A stretch of DNA of 51,580 bases from Ectopseudomonas mendocina (GTDB taxonomy: Bacteria; Pseudomonadota; Gammaproteobacteria; Pseudomonadales; Pseudomonadaceae): contig NZ_VRYE01000049.1 in the NCBI RefSeq assembly GCF_008041835.1, forward strand, positions 1 through 51,580, in the 5' to 3' direction. Shown here in pieces: positions 46,135-51,580 of this stretch. Numbering within the stretch: position 1 is the first letter of the stretch; each line of letters starts with the position of its first letter. A program made the translations under genes and the position numbers. Below the pieces are notes generated by a model, which worked only from the letters and a program-made list of their open reading frames with translations, was not told the origin of the DNA and did no database searches.

Positions 46135-46734
46135 TCAACTGGTGTAGACCGGGCCGATGCCCATGCCCCAGAGAATGACCGAGCTGGCAATCATGGCCAC
46201 CAGCACCACCAGGCCTACCGCCAGCACTGAACTGGAGAACATGAAGCCTTCGTCCTCGGGAATGTTCATGAAGGTCGGTATGCCGACGTAGAGCAGGTAA
46301 ACCGTGTAGCAGATGGCGACCGTGCCGACGATCATGCCCAGCCACAGGTGGGGGTACAGCGCTGCAAGACCTCCGATGAACAGCGGGGTGGCGGTGTAGG
46401 CGGCGAACACGACGCACTGGGTCAGACTCGGGTTGGCATCGTAGGTGCGCGCCATCCAGTGGATGAAAGCGCCCATCACGGCTACCCCTGCGAGCATCGC
46501 CAGGTAGGACATGATGGCCATCACCATCGCACTGCCTTCGGTCAGCATCACCGGCGCTCGGTCGCCGATGGCCCAGCCGACCTGGGTGGTGCCGATGTAA
46601 GCCGAGACGGCAGGAATCGCCGCGAGAATCAGTACGTGGGTCAGGTACATGTGGCTGATGGTTTCTTCCTCGCCACGAATTTCTTGCCATTCTTGGTCGG
46701 GATGGGTGAAGAGCCCCCAAACGTGGTGGATCAT
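46135..46734 (-). CDS. YIP1 family inner-membrane protein
   Basis: A 199-residue protein with five hydrophobic segments: MIHHVWGLFTHPDQEWQEIR (amphipathic start), HVLILAAIPAVSAYIGTTQV, YLAMLAGVAVMGAFIHWMAR, then TATPLFIGGLAALYPHLWLG and VGLVVLVAMIASSVILWGMG. This is the bacterial YIP1 family. ATG 46734 is chosen because AGGAGG lies 8 nt before it; a GTG three codons upstream (46743) overlaps that ribosome site. Function unknown. Confidence 0.88.
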   Translation of the reverse strand: MIHHVWGLFTHPDQEWQEIRGEEETISHMYLTHVLILAAIPAVSAYIGTTQVGWAIGDRAPVMLTEGSAMVMAIMSYLAMLAGVAVMGAFIHWMARTYDANPSLTQCVVFAAYTATPLFIGGLAALYPHLWLGMIVGTVAICYTVYLLYVGIPTFMNIPEDEGFMFSSSVLAVGLVVLVAMIASSVILWGMGIGPVYTS

Positions 46735-46900
46735 GCCAGACACCTCCTTTTCTTATGACAGTCGCCCCCCGGCGGAGGCCCGGTGCGCATGGACAGCGTT
46801 ACCGGGTATCAGGCCAAATCGTTGCGACCTTATGTCGCAGTATAGGCAGAGCCTGAAGCCGGCGTGATGCCTGGCTTTAGAGCAAATTGCTCTGTGCCGG

Positions 46901-47494
46901 TCAGCGGTAATAGCGCTCTAGAATTTCCATGGCCAGGTTGATCGACTGCAGCCGCTCTGTGCTGCCGCCTCTGTCCGGGTGATGCAGGCTGACCATTTGT
47001 CGGTAGCGCTGCTTGATGCGTGACAAGTCGAGGGTTTGTTCGTGGTTCAGCTCGAACAGCTCCAGCGCGGCCTGTTTTTCGTCACCGCCCTGCATGCGTG
47101 TCCAGAAGCTGGTGAGCAGGCGCTCGACGTCGCGTTCGTCGGTATCGCGCAGCTGGCTCATGTCCAGGTAGTAGTCGCGCAGCTCGTCGCGCTCGCTCAG
47201 TGCAGCTGTGCCGGGCTGATAGGGCAGCAGGCGAATGCACAGCGGGCTGATTTCGAGCAGATGCGTCTGCGCCTGCCGGAGCTGATCGCGCAGGCGGTAA
47301 AGGGCGTTGAACAGCAGAAAGTGGGTGCGAAACAGCACCAGCTTGTCGGTCAGCGGCAGGTTGGGCAGGTGGCCGCTATGGCGGGCCTTGAGCTGCTGGA
47401 TCAGGGCGTATTCGGCCAGCCCGTCCGGAGCGGCCTGCAGCAGTTGCAGTACCTGGTCGGCGAGATCCTGGCTGGGGTCGAGGTCGTCATTCAT
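46901..47494 (-). CDS. DnaJ-related protein with C-terminal J-domain
   Basis: A 197-residue protein: an N-terminal DnaJ-related region (about 1-130, LTDKLVLFRTHFLLFNALYR; LRDYYLDMSQLRDTDERDVE) and a C-terminal J-domain (about 150-197; IKQRYRQMVSLHHPDRGGST) with the HPD motif needed to stimulate DnaK ATPase. The J-domain is short and lies at the C-terminus, unlike DnaJ or CbpA. Likely a specialised cytoplasmic co-chaperone. It is divergent from ttcA across 100 bp. Confidence 0.9.
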   Translation of the reverse strand: MNDDLDPSQDLADQVLQLLQAAPDGLAEYALIQQLKARHSGHLPNLPLTDKLVLFRTHFLLFNALYRLRDQLRQAQTHLLEISPLCIRLLPYQPGTAALSERDELRDYYLDMSQLRDTDERDVERLLTSFWTRMQGGDEKQAALELFELNHEQTLDLSRIKQRYRQMVSLHHPDRGGSTERLQSINLAMEILERYYR

Positions 47495-47594
47495 CGGCCG
47501 AGCCTAGCATTTAACCGCCGATGGGGTAGGGGCGCGGCGCCTTTGTGCGTAAAATGTCGCGCTTTCGTTCTCACCCCTCGGATTTCGACGCACC

Positions 47595-48419
47595 ATGGGC
47601 ACCCTTTCGGTCAACCAGAACAAACTGCAGAAGCGCATTCGCCGCCTGGCCGGCGAAGCCATCACCGACTTCAACATGATCGAGGATGGCGACAAGGTGA
47701 TGGTCTGCCTGTCCGGCGGCAAGGACAGCTACACCATGCTCGACGTGCTGCTGTACCTGCAGAAGGTGGCGCCGATCCAGTTCGAGATCGTCGCGGTGAA
47801 CATGGATCAGAAGCAGCCCGGTTTCCCCGAGCATGTGCTGCCGGCCTATCTGGAATCCATTGGTGTGCAGTACCACATCATCGAGAAGGACACCTACTCG
47901 GTGGTGAAGGAGAAGATCCCCGAGGGCAAGACCACCTGCTCGCTGTGCTCGCGCCTGCGTCGTGGCACCCTGTACACCTACGCCGACGAGATCGGTGCGA
48001 CCAAGATGGCGCTGGGGCACCACCGCGACGACATTCTGGAAACCTTCTTCCTCAACATGTTCTACGGCGGCACGCTCAAGGCCATGCCGCCCAAGCTGCT
48101 CTCCGACGATGGCCGCAACGTGGTGATCCGCCCGCTGGCCTATTGCGCCGAGGCCGATATCGAGGCCTACAGCCAGCTCAAGGAATTCCCCATCATCCCC
48201 TGCAACCTGTGCGGTTCGCAGGAGAACCTGCAGCGCCAGGTGGTCAAGGAGATGCTGCAGGAGTGGGAGCGCAAGAGCCCGGGCCGGGTCGAGATCATGT
48301 TCCGCGCGCTGCAGAACGTGCACCCCTCGCAACTGGCCGACCGCAACCTGTTCGACTTCAAGAGCCTGAAGATCGACGACAGCGCCACGCCGCGCTTCCT
48401 CGATGTGATGAGCCTGTAA
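47595..48419 (+). CDS. ttcA: tRNA 2-thiocytidine(32) synthetase TtcA
   Basis: A 274-residue PP-loop ATPase that thiolates C32 of some tRNAs using an Fe-S cluster. PP-loop SGGKDS at 40-45. C115 and C118 ([12 protein letters not shown]) with a later cysteine in PCNLCGSQE are the cluster ligands. [20 protein letters not shown] is the TtcA signature. Length is normal. ATG 47595 begins [18 protein letters not shown]-type palindrome follows the stop. Confidence 0.96.
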   Translation: MGTLSVNQNKLQKRIRRLAGEAITDFNMIEDGDKVMVCLSGGKDSYTMLDVLLYLQKVAPIQFEIVAVNMDQKQPGFPEHVLPAYLESIGVQYHIIEKDTYSVVKEKIPEGKTTCSLCSRLRRGTLYTYADEIGATKMALGHHRDDILETFFLNMFYGGTLKAMPPKLLSDDGRNVVIRPLAYCAEADIEAYSQLKEFPIIPCNLCGSQENLQRQVVKEMLQEWERKSPGRVEIMFRALQNVHPSQLADRNLFDFKSLKIDDSATPRFLDVMSL

Positions 48420-48423
48420 GCCA

Positions 48424-48481
48424 TCGCGGCTAAAGCCCCTCCCACGGCTCGCGTCGCATGTGGGAGCGGCTTTAGTCGCGA
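48424..48481. repeat. REP-type palindrome, GTGGGAGCGGCTTTAGTCGCGA family
   Basis: TCGCGGCTAAAGCCCCTCCC (from 48424) faces GTGGGAGCGGCTTTAGTCGC (48460-48481). It lies just after ttcA and may protect or terminate that transcript. A third REP family in the window. Confidence 0.75.
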
Positions 48482-48538
48482 CGCTTGCCAGGCCGCAAAG
48501 GCCTGGAGTATGGTTCGGCCATCGCTTTGGAGAATCTC

Positions 48539-48670
48539 ATGTCCGCCAGCCTCAACCTTCTGTCCATGCTGCAAGCCGGTGCCTCACGCGCCGCGTTGGC
48601 GCGTGCGCAGTTGGTCGTGGCGGCGGCGTATTACTTCTTTGGGTATTGGTTTAGCCACAGGCGCGCCTGA
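48539..48670 (+). CDS. Small membrane protein (43 residues)
   Basis: MSASLNLLSMLQAGASRAAL, then ARAQLVVAAAYYFFGYWFSH and RRA. The second half is a likely single membrane helix ending in basic residues. GGAGAATCTC before ATG 48539 gives a ribosome site, and a strong terminator follows at 48727. A REP palindrome separates it from ttcA, so it may have its own promoter. Function unknown. Confidence 0.55.
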   Translation: MSASLNLLSMLQAGASRAALARAQLVVAAAYYFFGYWFSHRRA

Positions 48671-48726
48671 TACCCCACAGGCGGCCTGAGACACCAGGGT
48701 CGCCACCAGATACGTTTTCCAGAAAA

Positions 48727-48765
48727 CCCCCGGTCGGCAACCCGACCGGGGGTTTTGTTTTTTCC
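48727..48765 (+). terminator. Strong intrinsic terminator before the aro leader
   Basis: CCCCCGGTCGG (48727-48737) pairs with CCGACCGGGGG (48742-48752), followed by TTTTGTTTTTT. It ends the small-protein transcript or acts in the aro leader. A second hairpin, GGCCGAAAAACGGCC, follows at 48766-48780. Confidence 0.85.
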
Positions 48766-48801
48766 GGCCGAAAAACGGCCAACCACTTAGAGGATGTGCA
48801 G

Positions 48802-48891
48802 ATGAACCGTTACCAGAACTATTACCGCAACGACTGGCGATTTAGCAGCGTCACCACCGCCCTGACACCTTTGCAACGAACACTCAGTTAG
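48802..48891 (+). CDS. Candidate aromatic-rich leader peptide before DAHP synthase
   Basis: A 29-codon frame with a good ribosome site (AGAGGA, 7 nt before ATG 48802). It begins MNRYQNYYRNDWRFSS: three Tyr, one Trp and one Phe in 14 residues, including a Tyr-Tyr pair. It ends at TAG 48889-48891, 44 bp before the DAHP synthase start. A tetraloop hairpin (CGCGGT-ATCG-ACCGCG, 48898-48913) lies between the leader stop and the aroF-type ribosome site. The make-up fits a leader whose translation reports aromatic aminoacyl-tRNA supply. No T-run follows the hairpin, so control of translation initiation is more likely than classical transcription attenuation. Confidence 0.6.
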   Translation: MNRYQNYYRNDWRFSSVTTALTPLQRTLS

Positions 48892-48935
48892 CGCCGCCGC
48901 GGTATCGACCGCGCCGGCCAAGGAACCGCCAGATC

Positions 48936-49994
48936 ATGAACAGCTCCGCTCAACTCGCTTCTACCGTTACCCCCACCGCCCGCCGCAGCGCCCAGCCGCT
49001 GCCCAGCCCCGCCGTCTTGCGCCAGCGCCTGCCGTTGCCCAACGCCCTTGCCGAACGTATCGCCGCCGACCGCGATGCCATCCGCGCCGTGCTCGATGGC
49101 CGTGACCCGCGCCTGCTGGTGGTGGTCGGCCCCTGCTCCCTGCATGACCGCGCCTCGGCGCTCGAATACGCCGAGCGCCTGGCTGAGCTGGCGCCACAGG
49201 TCGATGACCAACTGCTGCTGGTGATGCGCGCCTACGTGGAGAAACCGCGTACCACCGTGGGTTGGAAGGGGCTGCTGTACGACCCGCATCTGGATGGCAG
49301 TGGTGATATGGCCGAGGGTTTGCGGCAGTCCCGGCAGTTGATGCTGGATATCCTCGCTCGCGGCTTGCCGCTGGCCACCGAGCTGCTGCAGCCGATGGCC
49401 GCCGGCTACTTCGACGACCTGCTCGGCTGGGCAGCGATTGGCGCCCGTACCAGCGAGTCGCAGGTGCATCGCGAGATGGTCAGCGGCCTGGATGTGCCGG
49501 TGGGCTTCAAGAACGGCACCGACGGCAGTGTCGGCATCGCCTGCGACGCCATGCGCTCGGCGGCGCACCCGCATCAGCACTTCGGCATCGATGACCTCGG
49601 CCATCCGGCCCTGCTGCATACCGCGGGCAACCCCGACACCCATCTGGTACTGCGTGGCGGCCACGGCGCACCGAATCATGATGCGGCAAGCGTCGCCGCT
49701 GCGCGGCAGGCACTTGAGCGCCAGGGCATCGCGCCGCGCATTCTGGTCGATTGCAGTCACGGCAACAGCGGCAAGGATCCTTTGCGTCAGCCTGCGGTGC
49801 TGGACAGCGTGATCGAGCAGCGTCTGGCCGATGACACGAGCCTGCGCGGGGTGATGCTGGAGAGTCACCTGTTCGACGGTTGCCAGGCGCTTTCCGGCGA
49901 GCTGCGTTACGGCGTGTCGATCACCGATGGCTGTCTGGGCTGGAGTGGTACCGAGGCTGCGTTGCGCCGGGCCGCCGAGCGTTTGCGCGGGTAG
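48936..49994 (+). CDS. aroF: 3-deoxy-7-phosphoheptulonate (DAHP) synthase, type I
   Basis: A 352-residue enzyme joining phosphoenolpyruvate and erythrose-4-phosphate, the first step of the shikimate pathway to Phe, Tyr and Trp. Class I-alpha motifs: VVVGPCSLHDRASALEYAER, AYVEKPRTTVGWKGLLYDPH, TELLQPMAAGYFDDLLGWAA, GARTSESQVHREMVSGLDVP, GFKNGTDGS, and the metal region VDCSHGNSGKDP. Which amino acid inhibits it cannot be told from sequence alone, so the symbol aroF is generic. ATG 48936 lies after AAGGA. The leader peptide upstream suggests control by aromatic amino acids. Confidence 0.9.
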   Translation: MNSSAQLASTVTPTARRSAQPLPSPAVLRQRLPLPNALAERIAADRDAIRAVLDGRDPRLLVVVGPCSLHDRASALEYAERLAELAPQVDDQLLLVMRAYVEKPRTTVGWKGLLYDPHLDGSGDMAEGLRQSRQLMLDILARGLPLATELLQPMAAGYFDDLLGWAAIGARTSESQVHREMVSGLDVPVGFKNGTDGSVGIACDAMRSAAHPHQHFGIDDLGHPALLHTAGNPDTHLVLRGGHGAPNHDAASVAAARQALERQGIAPRILVDCSHGNSGKDPLRQPAVLDSVIEQRLADDTSLRGVMLESHLFDGCQALSGELRYGVSITDGCLGWSGTEAALRRAAERLRG

Positions 49995-50114
49995 GGCGGG
50001 TGTAACCCGCCAGTCCTAGATAGGCGGGTTGCGCGCGCTAGGGTTTTTACAGGACTTGAGTGTTCGGCGTGCTGCGTGCAGGCTCTGTCGTCCGTTTCAT
50101 GAAGGATTCGATTC

Positions 50115-50918
50115 ATGCGTGATTACAAGTGGCTGCACGAGTTCTGCCTCAACCGTTTCGGCTCGTCCAGGGCGCTGGAGGCCATGCTGCCGCAGCCGCG
50201 CAGCGAGGCCGATCTGCGCGCGCTGAGCGATGATCGCTACCTGTCGCTGATCAGCCTGCGCATCTTCCGCGCCGGCCTCAAGCACAGTCTGGTGGACGCC
50301 AAGTGGCCGGCGTTCGAGGAAGTATTCTTCGGTTTCGACCCGGAGAAGGTGGTGCTGATGGGCGCCGAGCGCCTGGAAAACCTGATGCAGGACACGCGGT
50401 TGATCCGTCACCTGGGCAAGCTCAAGAGCGTGCCGCGTAACGCTCAGTTCATACTCGATGTGCGGGCTGGACGCTTACAGGGCAGTCCCTCATCCGGCGC
50501 TGCGCGCCACCTTGATCCACAGGGATGTGGTGAATGCAGCACTCCCGCCGGGAGCGGGAGCTGCCTCCCAGAGGGAGAAGGGCATCAGGCTCGACCTGCG
50601 GCCGATTTTTCTTTTGGCACCCTGATCGCCGATTGGCCGGTGACCGACATCGTCGGGTTGTGGAAGTATCTGGCCAAGCATGGCAGTCAGCTTGGCGGCC
50701 TGTCGGCGCCGCGTTTTCTGCGCATGGTGGGCAAGGACACCTTCATTCCCACCGATGACATGGTCGCCGCTCTGAAAGCGCAGGACGTGATCGACAAGGC
50801 GCCGACCAGCTTGAAAGACCTGGCTGCGGTGCAGGCCGTGTTCAACCAATGGCAGGCCGAAAGTGGTCGGCCGCTGTGTCAGCTATCGGTGATGCTGGCG
50901 CATACGGTCAATCACTGA
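50115..50918 (+). CDS. DNA-3-methyladenine glycosylase I-like protein with an in-frame insertion
   Basis: A 267-residue protein. The N-terminal 110 residues (MRDYKWLHEFCLNRFGSSRA; LKHSLVDAKWPAFEEVFFGF; LKSVPRNAQFILDV) and the C-terminal half (LIADWPVTDIVGLWKYLAKH; SAPRFLRMVGKDTFIPTDDM; LAHTVNH) are the Tag-like family, normally about 220 residues. Between them is a Gly/Ser/Pro/Cys-rich stretch (about 118-165, LQGSPSSGAARHLDPQGCGE) with no counterpart, encoded by palindromic repeat DNA (see the repeat entry). The frame is kept. Whether the fold tolerates it is unknown. It follows DAHP synthase on the same strand. Confidence 0.82.
   Translation: MRDYKWLHEFCLNRFGSSRALEAMLPQPRSEADLRALSDDRYLSLISLRIFRAGLKHSLVDAKWPAFEEVFFGFDPEKVVLMGAERLENLMQDTRLIRHLGKLKSVPRNAQFILDVRAGRLQGSPSSGAARHLDPQGCGECSTPAGSGSCLPEGEGHQARPAADFSFGTLIADWPVTDIVGLWKYLAKHGSQLGGLSAPRFLRMVGKDTFIPTDDMVAALKAQDVIDKAPTSLKDLAAVQAVFNQWQAESGRPLCQLSVMLAHTVNH
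50484..50584 (+). repeat. Repeat DNA inserted inside the glycosylase gene
   Basis: The insert begins near CCCTCATCCGGCGCTGCGCG and ends near CCCAGAGGGAGAAGGGCATC, wording typical of Pseudomonas intergenic repeats. It contains the hairpins GGCGCTGCGCGCC and CTCCCGCCGGGAGCGGGAG. Exact ends cannot be fixed without a homologue; the extra DNA spans about 50470-50605. Confidence 0.6.
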
Positions 50919-51159
50919 GCGATTGCTGCAAGGCCTCCAGCCATTCCTTGGGCACGTCACGCTTCATCGCCAACTGGCATTGCTGGCTGTCAGGGTCGAA
51001 GACGATAACCGCCTCGCCCTTGTCCAGGGCGCGGCGTACGCGCTGCACGCGGGTTTCCAGCGGGGTTTCATCGCCGTTGTCGGTGCCGTCGCGGGTGACG
51101 AAATCTTCGATCAGGGCGGTGAGGGTATCGGCTTGCAGCAGGTGAGCGGGGATCAGCAC
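50908..51159 (-). CDS. YheU/UPF0270 family protein
   Basis: An 83-residue protein if started at GTG 51159 (VLIPAHLLQADTLTALIEDF), then VTRDGTDNGDETPLETRVQR and GEAVIVFDPDSQQCQL. The family starts MLIP, so the GTG is preferred, with GGAG 10 nt before it. An ATG at 51189 adds ten residues (MAANKWSRFA). Its 3' end overlaps the convergent glycosylase gene by 11 bp. Small cytoplasmic protein of unknown function. Confidence 0.85.
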   Translation of the reverse strand: MLIPAHLLQADTLTALIEDFVTRDGTDNGDETPLETRVQRVRRALDKGEAVIVFDPDSQQCQLAMKRDVPKEWLEALQQSLSD

Positions 51160-51255
51160 AGCGAATCGACTCCATTTGTTGGCAGCCATGATAGAGCTAG
51201 AGGGCGCTCAACTGCGAGAGCGTTCAGGAGCGATTGCCGGGGCGTTTCAAAAAAG

Positions 51256-51493
51256 CTATGTCTGAGTTAACTGTTGCATATCCCTATACCCCAACGCCTC
51301 TTTCAAGCAAATCAATGGGTTGAGCTGTGTTTTGTAGCGCTCAAGCAGGCGGCGCCAGCCCAGATAGTTCGTTAGGTACTTGGTGGCCACACCATGAAAA
51401 GGAATCATCCAGCTCTTGAGTCGGCTGTCGTAAGCATTCAAGTTCTGGATGTGGAAAGCACCTTCAACCGGTCGATTCTGGCGCGGGTTAGGG
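51256..51493 (-). mobile_element. C-terminal remnant of an IS1595-like transposase
   Basis: About 78 residues ([20 protein letters not shown], then [20 protein letters not shown] and [16 protein letters not shown]) match the end of IS1595-family DDE transposases: [12 protein letters not shown] and GVATKYL-NYLGWRR. The frame is cut at about 51493, where the end of a second insertion sequence begins. The catalytic D-D-E part is missing from this side. The left end of the element should lie in 51220-51256, but no clear terminal repeat is seen. Confidence 0.65.
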
Positions 51494-51580
51494 CCTGTTA
51501 ACACAACCTCAGTCCGTAGACGTCTCGGGTAAAATTATCACACCCGAGACACATGACATCGAGCTTCTCAAGGCGGTAGC
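51491..51580 (-). mobile_element. End of a second insertion sequence (IS5-family-like), partial
   Basis: GGGCCTGTTAACA at 51491-51503 looks like a terminal inverted repeat of the IS427/ISL2 group, beside TTA, a possible TNA target duplicate. On the minus strand a frame entering at the window edge reads YRLEKLDVMCLG, then GLRLC and a stop at 51500-51498. This is the style of the C-terminus of IS5-family transposases (KLDVMFLG-type). A 9-bp inverted repeat, GTCTCGGGT/ACCCGAGAC (51522-51550), lies in the same stretch. Family call tentative. Confidence 0.5.

Noticed and set aside
47036..48433. 465-residue open frame covering the DnaJ-related gene and ttcA
   Set aside because: Out of frame with two well-supported genes; arginine/histidine-rich nonsense.

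Overview
This is a high-GC gammaproteobacterial chromosome segment that I assign to Pseudomonas, most like the P. mendocina/oleovorans/alcaligenes side of the genus. The evidence is genus-typical gene sets and orders: oprH-phoP-phoQ, purM-purN with DUF2066 and AI-2E/hda neighbours, rmf next to pyrD and rlmKL, napEDABC, and many Pseudomonas-type REP/REPIN palindromes. The assignment rests on recognised protein families and order, not on a database search.

Layout. 1-940: A+T-richer foreign DNA (the tail of an unknown gene and an unknown 210-residue protein) joined directly to the 3' half of recA. The ATPase half of recA is absent from this side. 1503-9346: recX, an unknown gene, DUF2835, pyrD, rmf with a structured leader, rlmKL, dacB, yggL. 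9426-17164: a minus-strand run with an HD-GYP phosphodiesterase, a FUSC membrane protein, dgt, an EAL phosphodiesterase and a three-gene cell-envelope cluster (DUF883-like, holin-like, small protein) whose first gene is out of frame in a C6 tract. 17534-18739: an ammonium transporter gene with two frame changes. 18796-19151: four tandem 95-bp REPIN units. 19176-25021: DUF3108, purN, purM, DUF2066, an AI-2E family permease, a large palindromic element and hda. 25118-30726: DUF2069, wrbA, arsC-like, a YihY family gene, small proteins, a PilZ-like protein and a thioredoxin-like lipoprotein. 30849-34911: periplasmic nitrate reductase napEDABC with an ANR/FNR-type box. 35147-39302: an MFS transporter, then oprH-phoP-phoQ with four evenly phased PhoP half-sites and a palindromic element between oprH and phoP. 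39561-40120: a ParE/RHH toxin-antitoxin pair. 40373-45344: an acyl-CoA catabolic cluster (AraC regulator, acyl-CoA dehydrogenase, decayed acyl-CoA ligase, CoA transferase). 45528-51159: SprT, YIP1, DnaJ-related, ttcA, a small membrane protein, an aromatic-rich leader peptide with DAHP synthase, a Tag-type glycosylase carrying an in-frame insertion, and a YheU/UPF0270 protein. 51256-51580: nested insertion-sequence remnants.

How it hangs together. Most of the window is housekeeping: purine and pyrimidine synthesis, rRNA/tRNA modification, peptidoglycan trimming, replication control and Mg2+ sensing. It is bracketed by mobile DNA. Several genes are broken by small indels or deletions (DUF883-like, amt, acyl-CoA ligase), and repeat elements have inserted in regulatory gaps and once inside a gene. 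The signals most worth following are the recA disruption, the Tyr/Trp/Phe-rich leader peptide before DAHP synthase, the 11-bp-phased PhoP half-sites, the two complex palindromic elements, and the glycosylase with repeat DNA inserted in frame.
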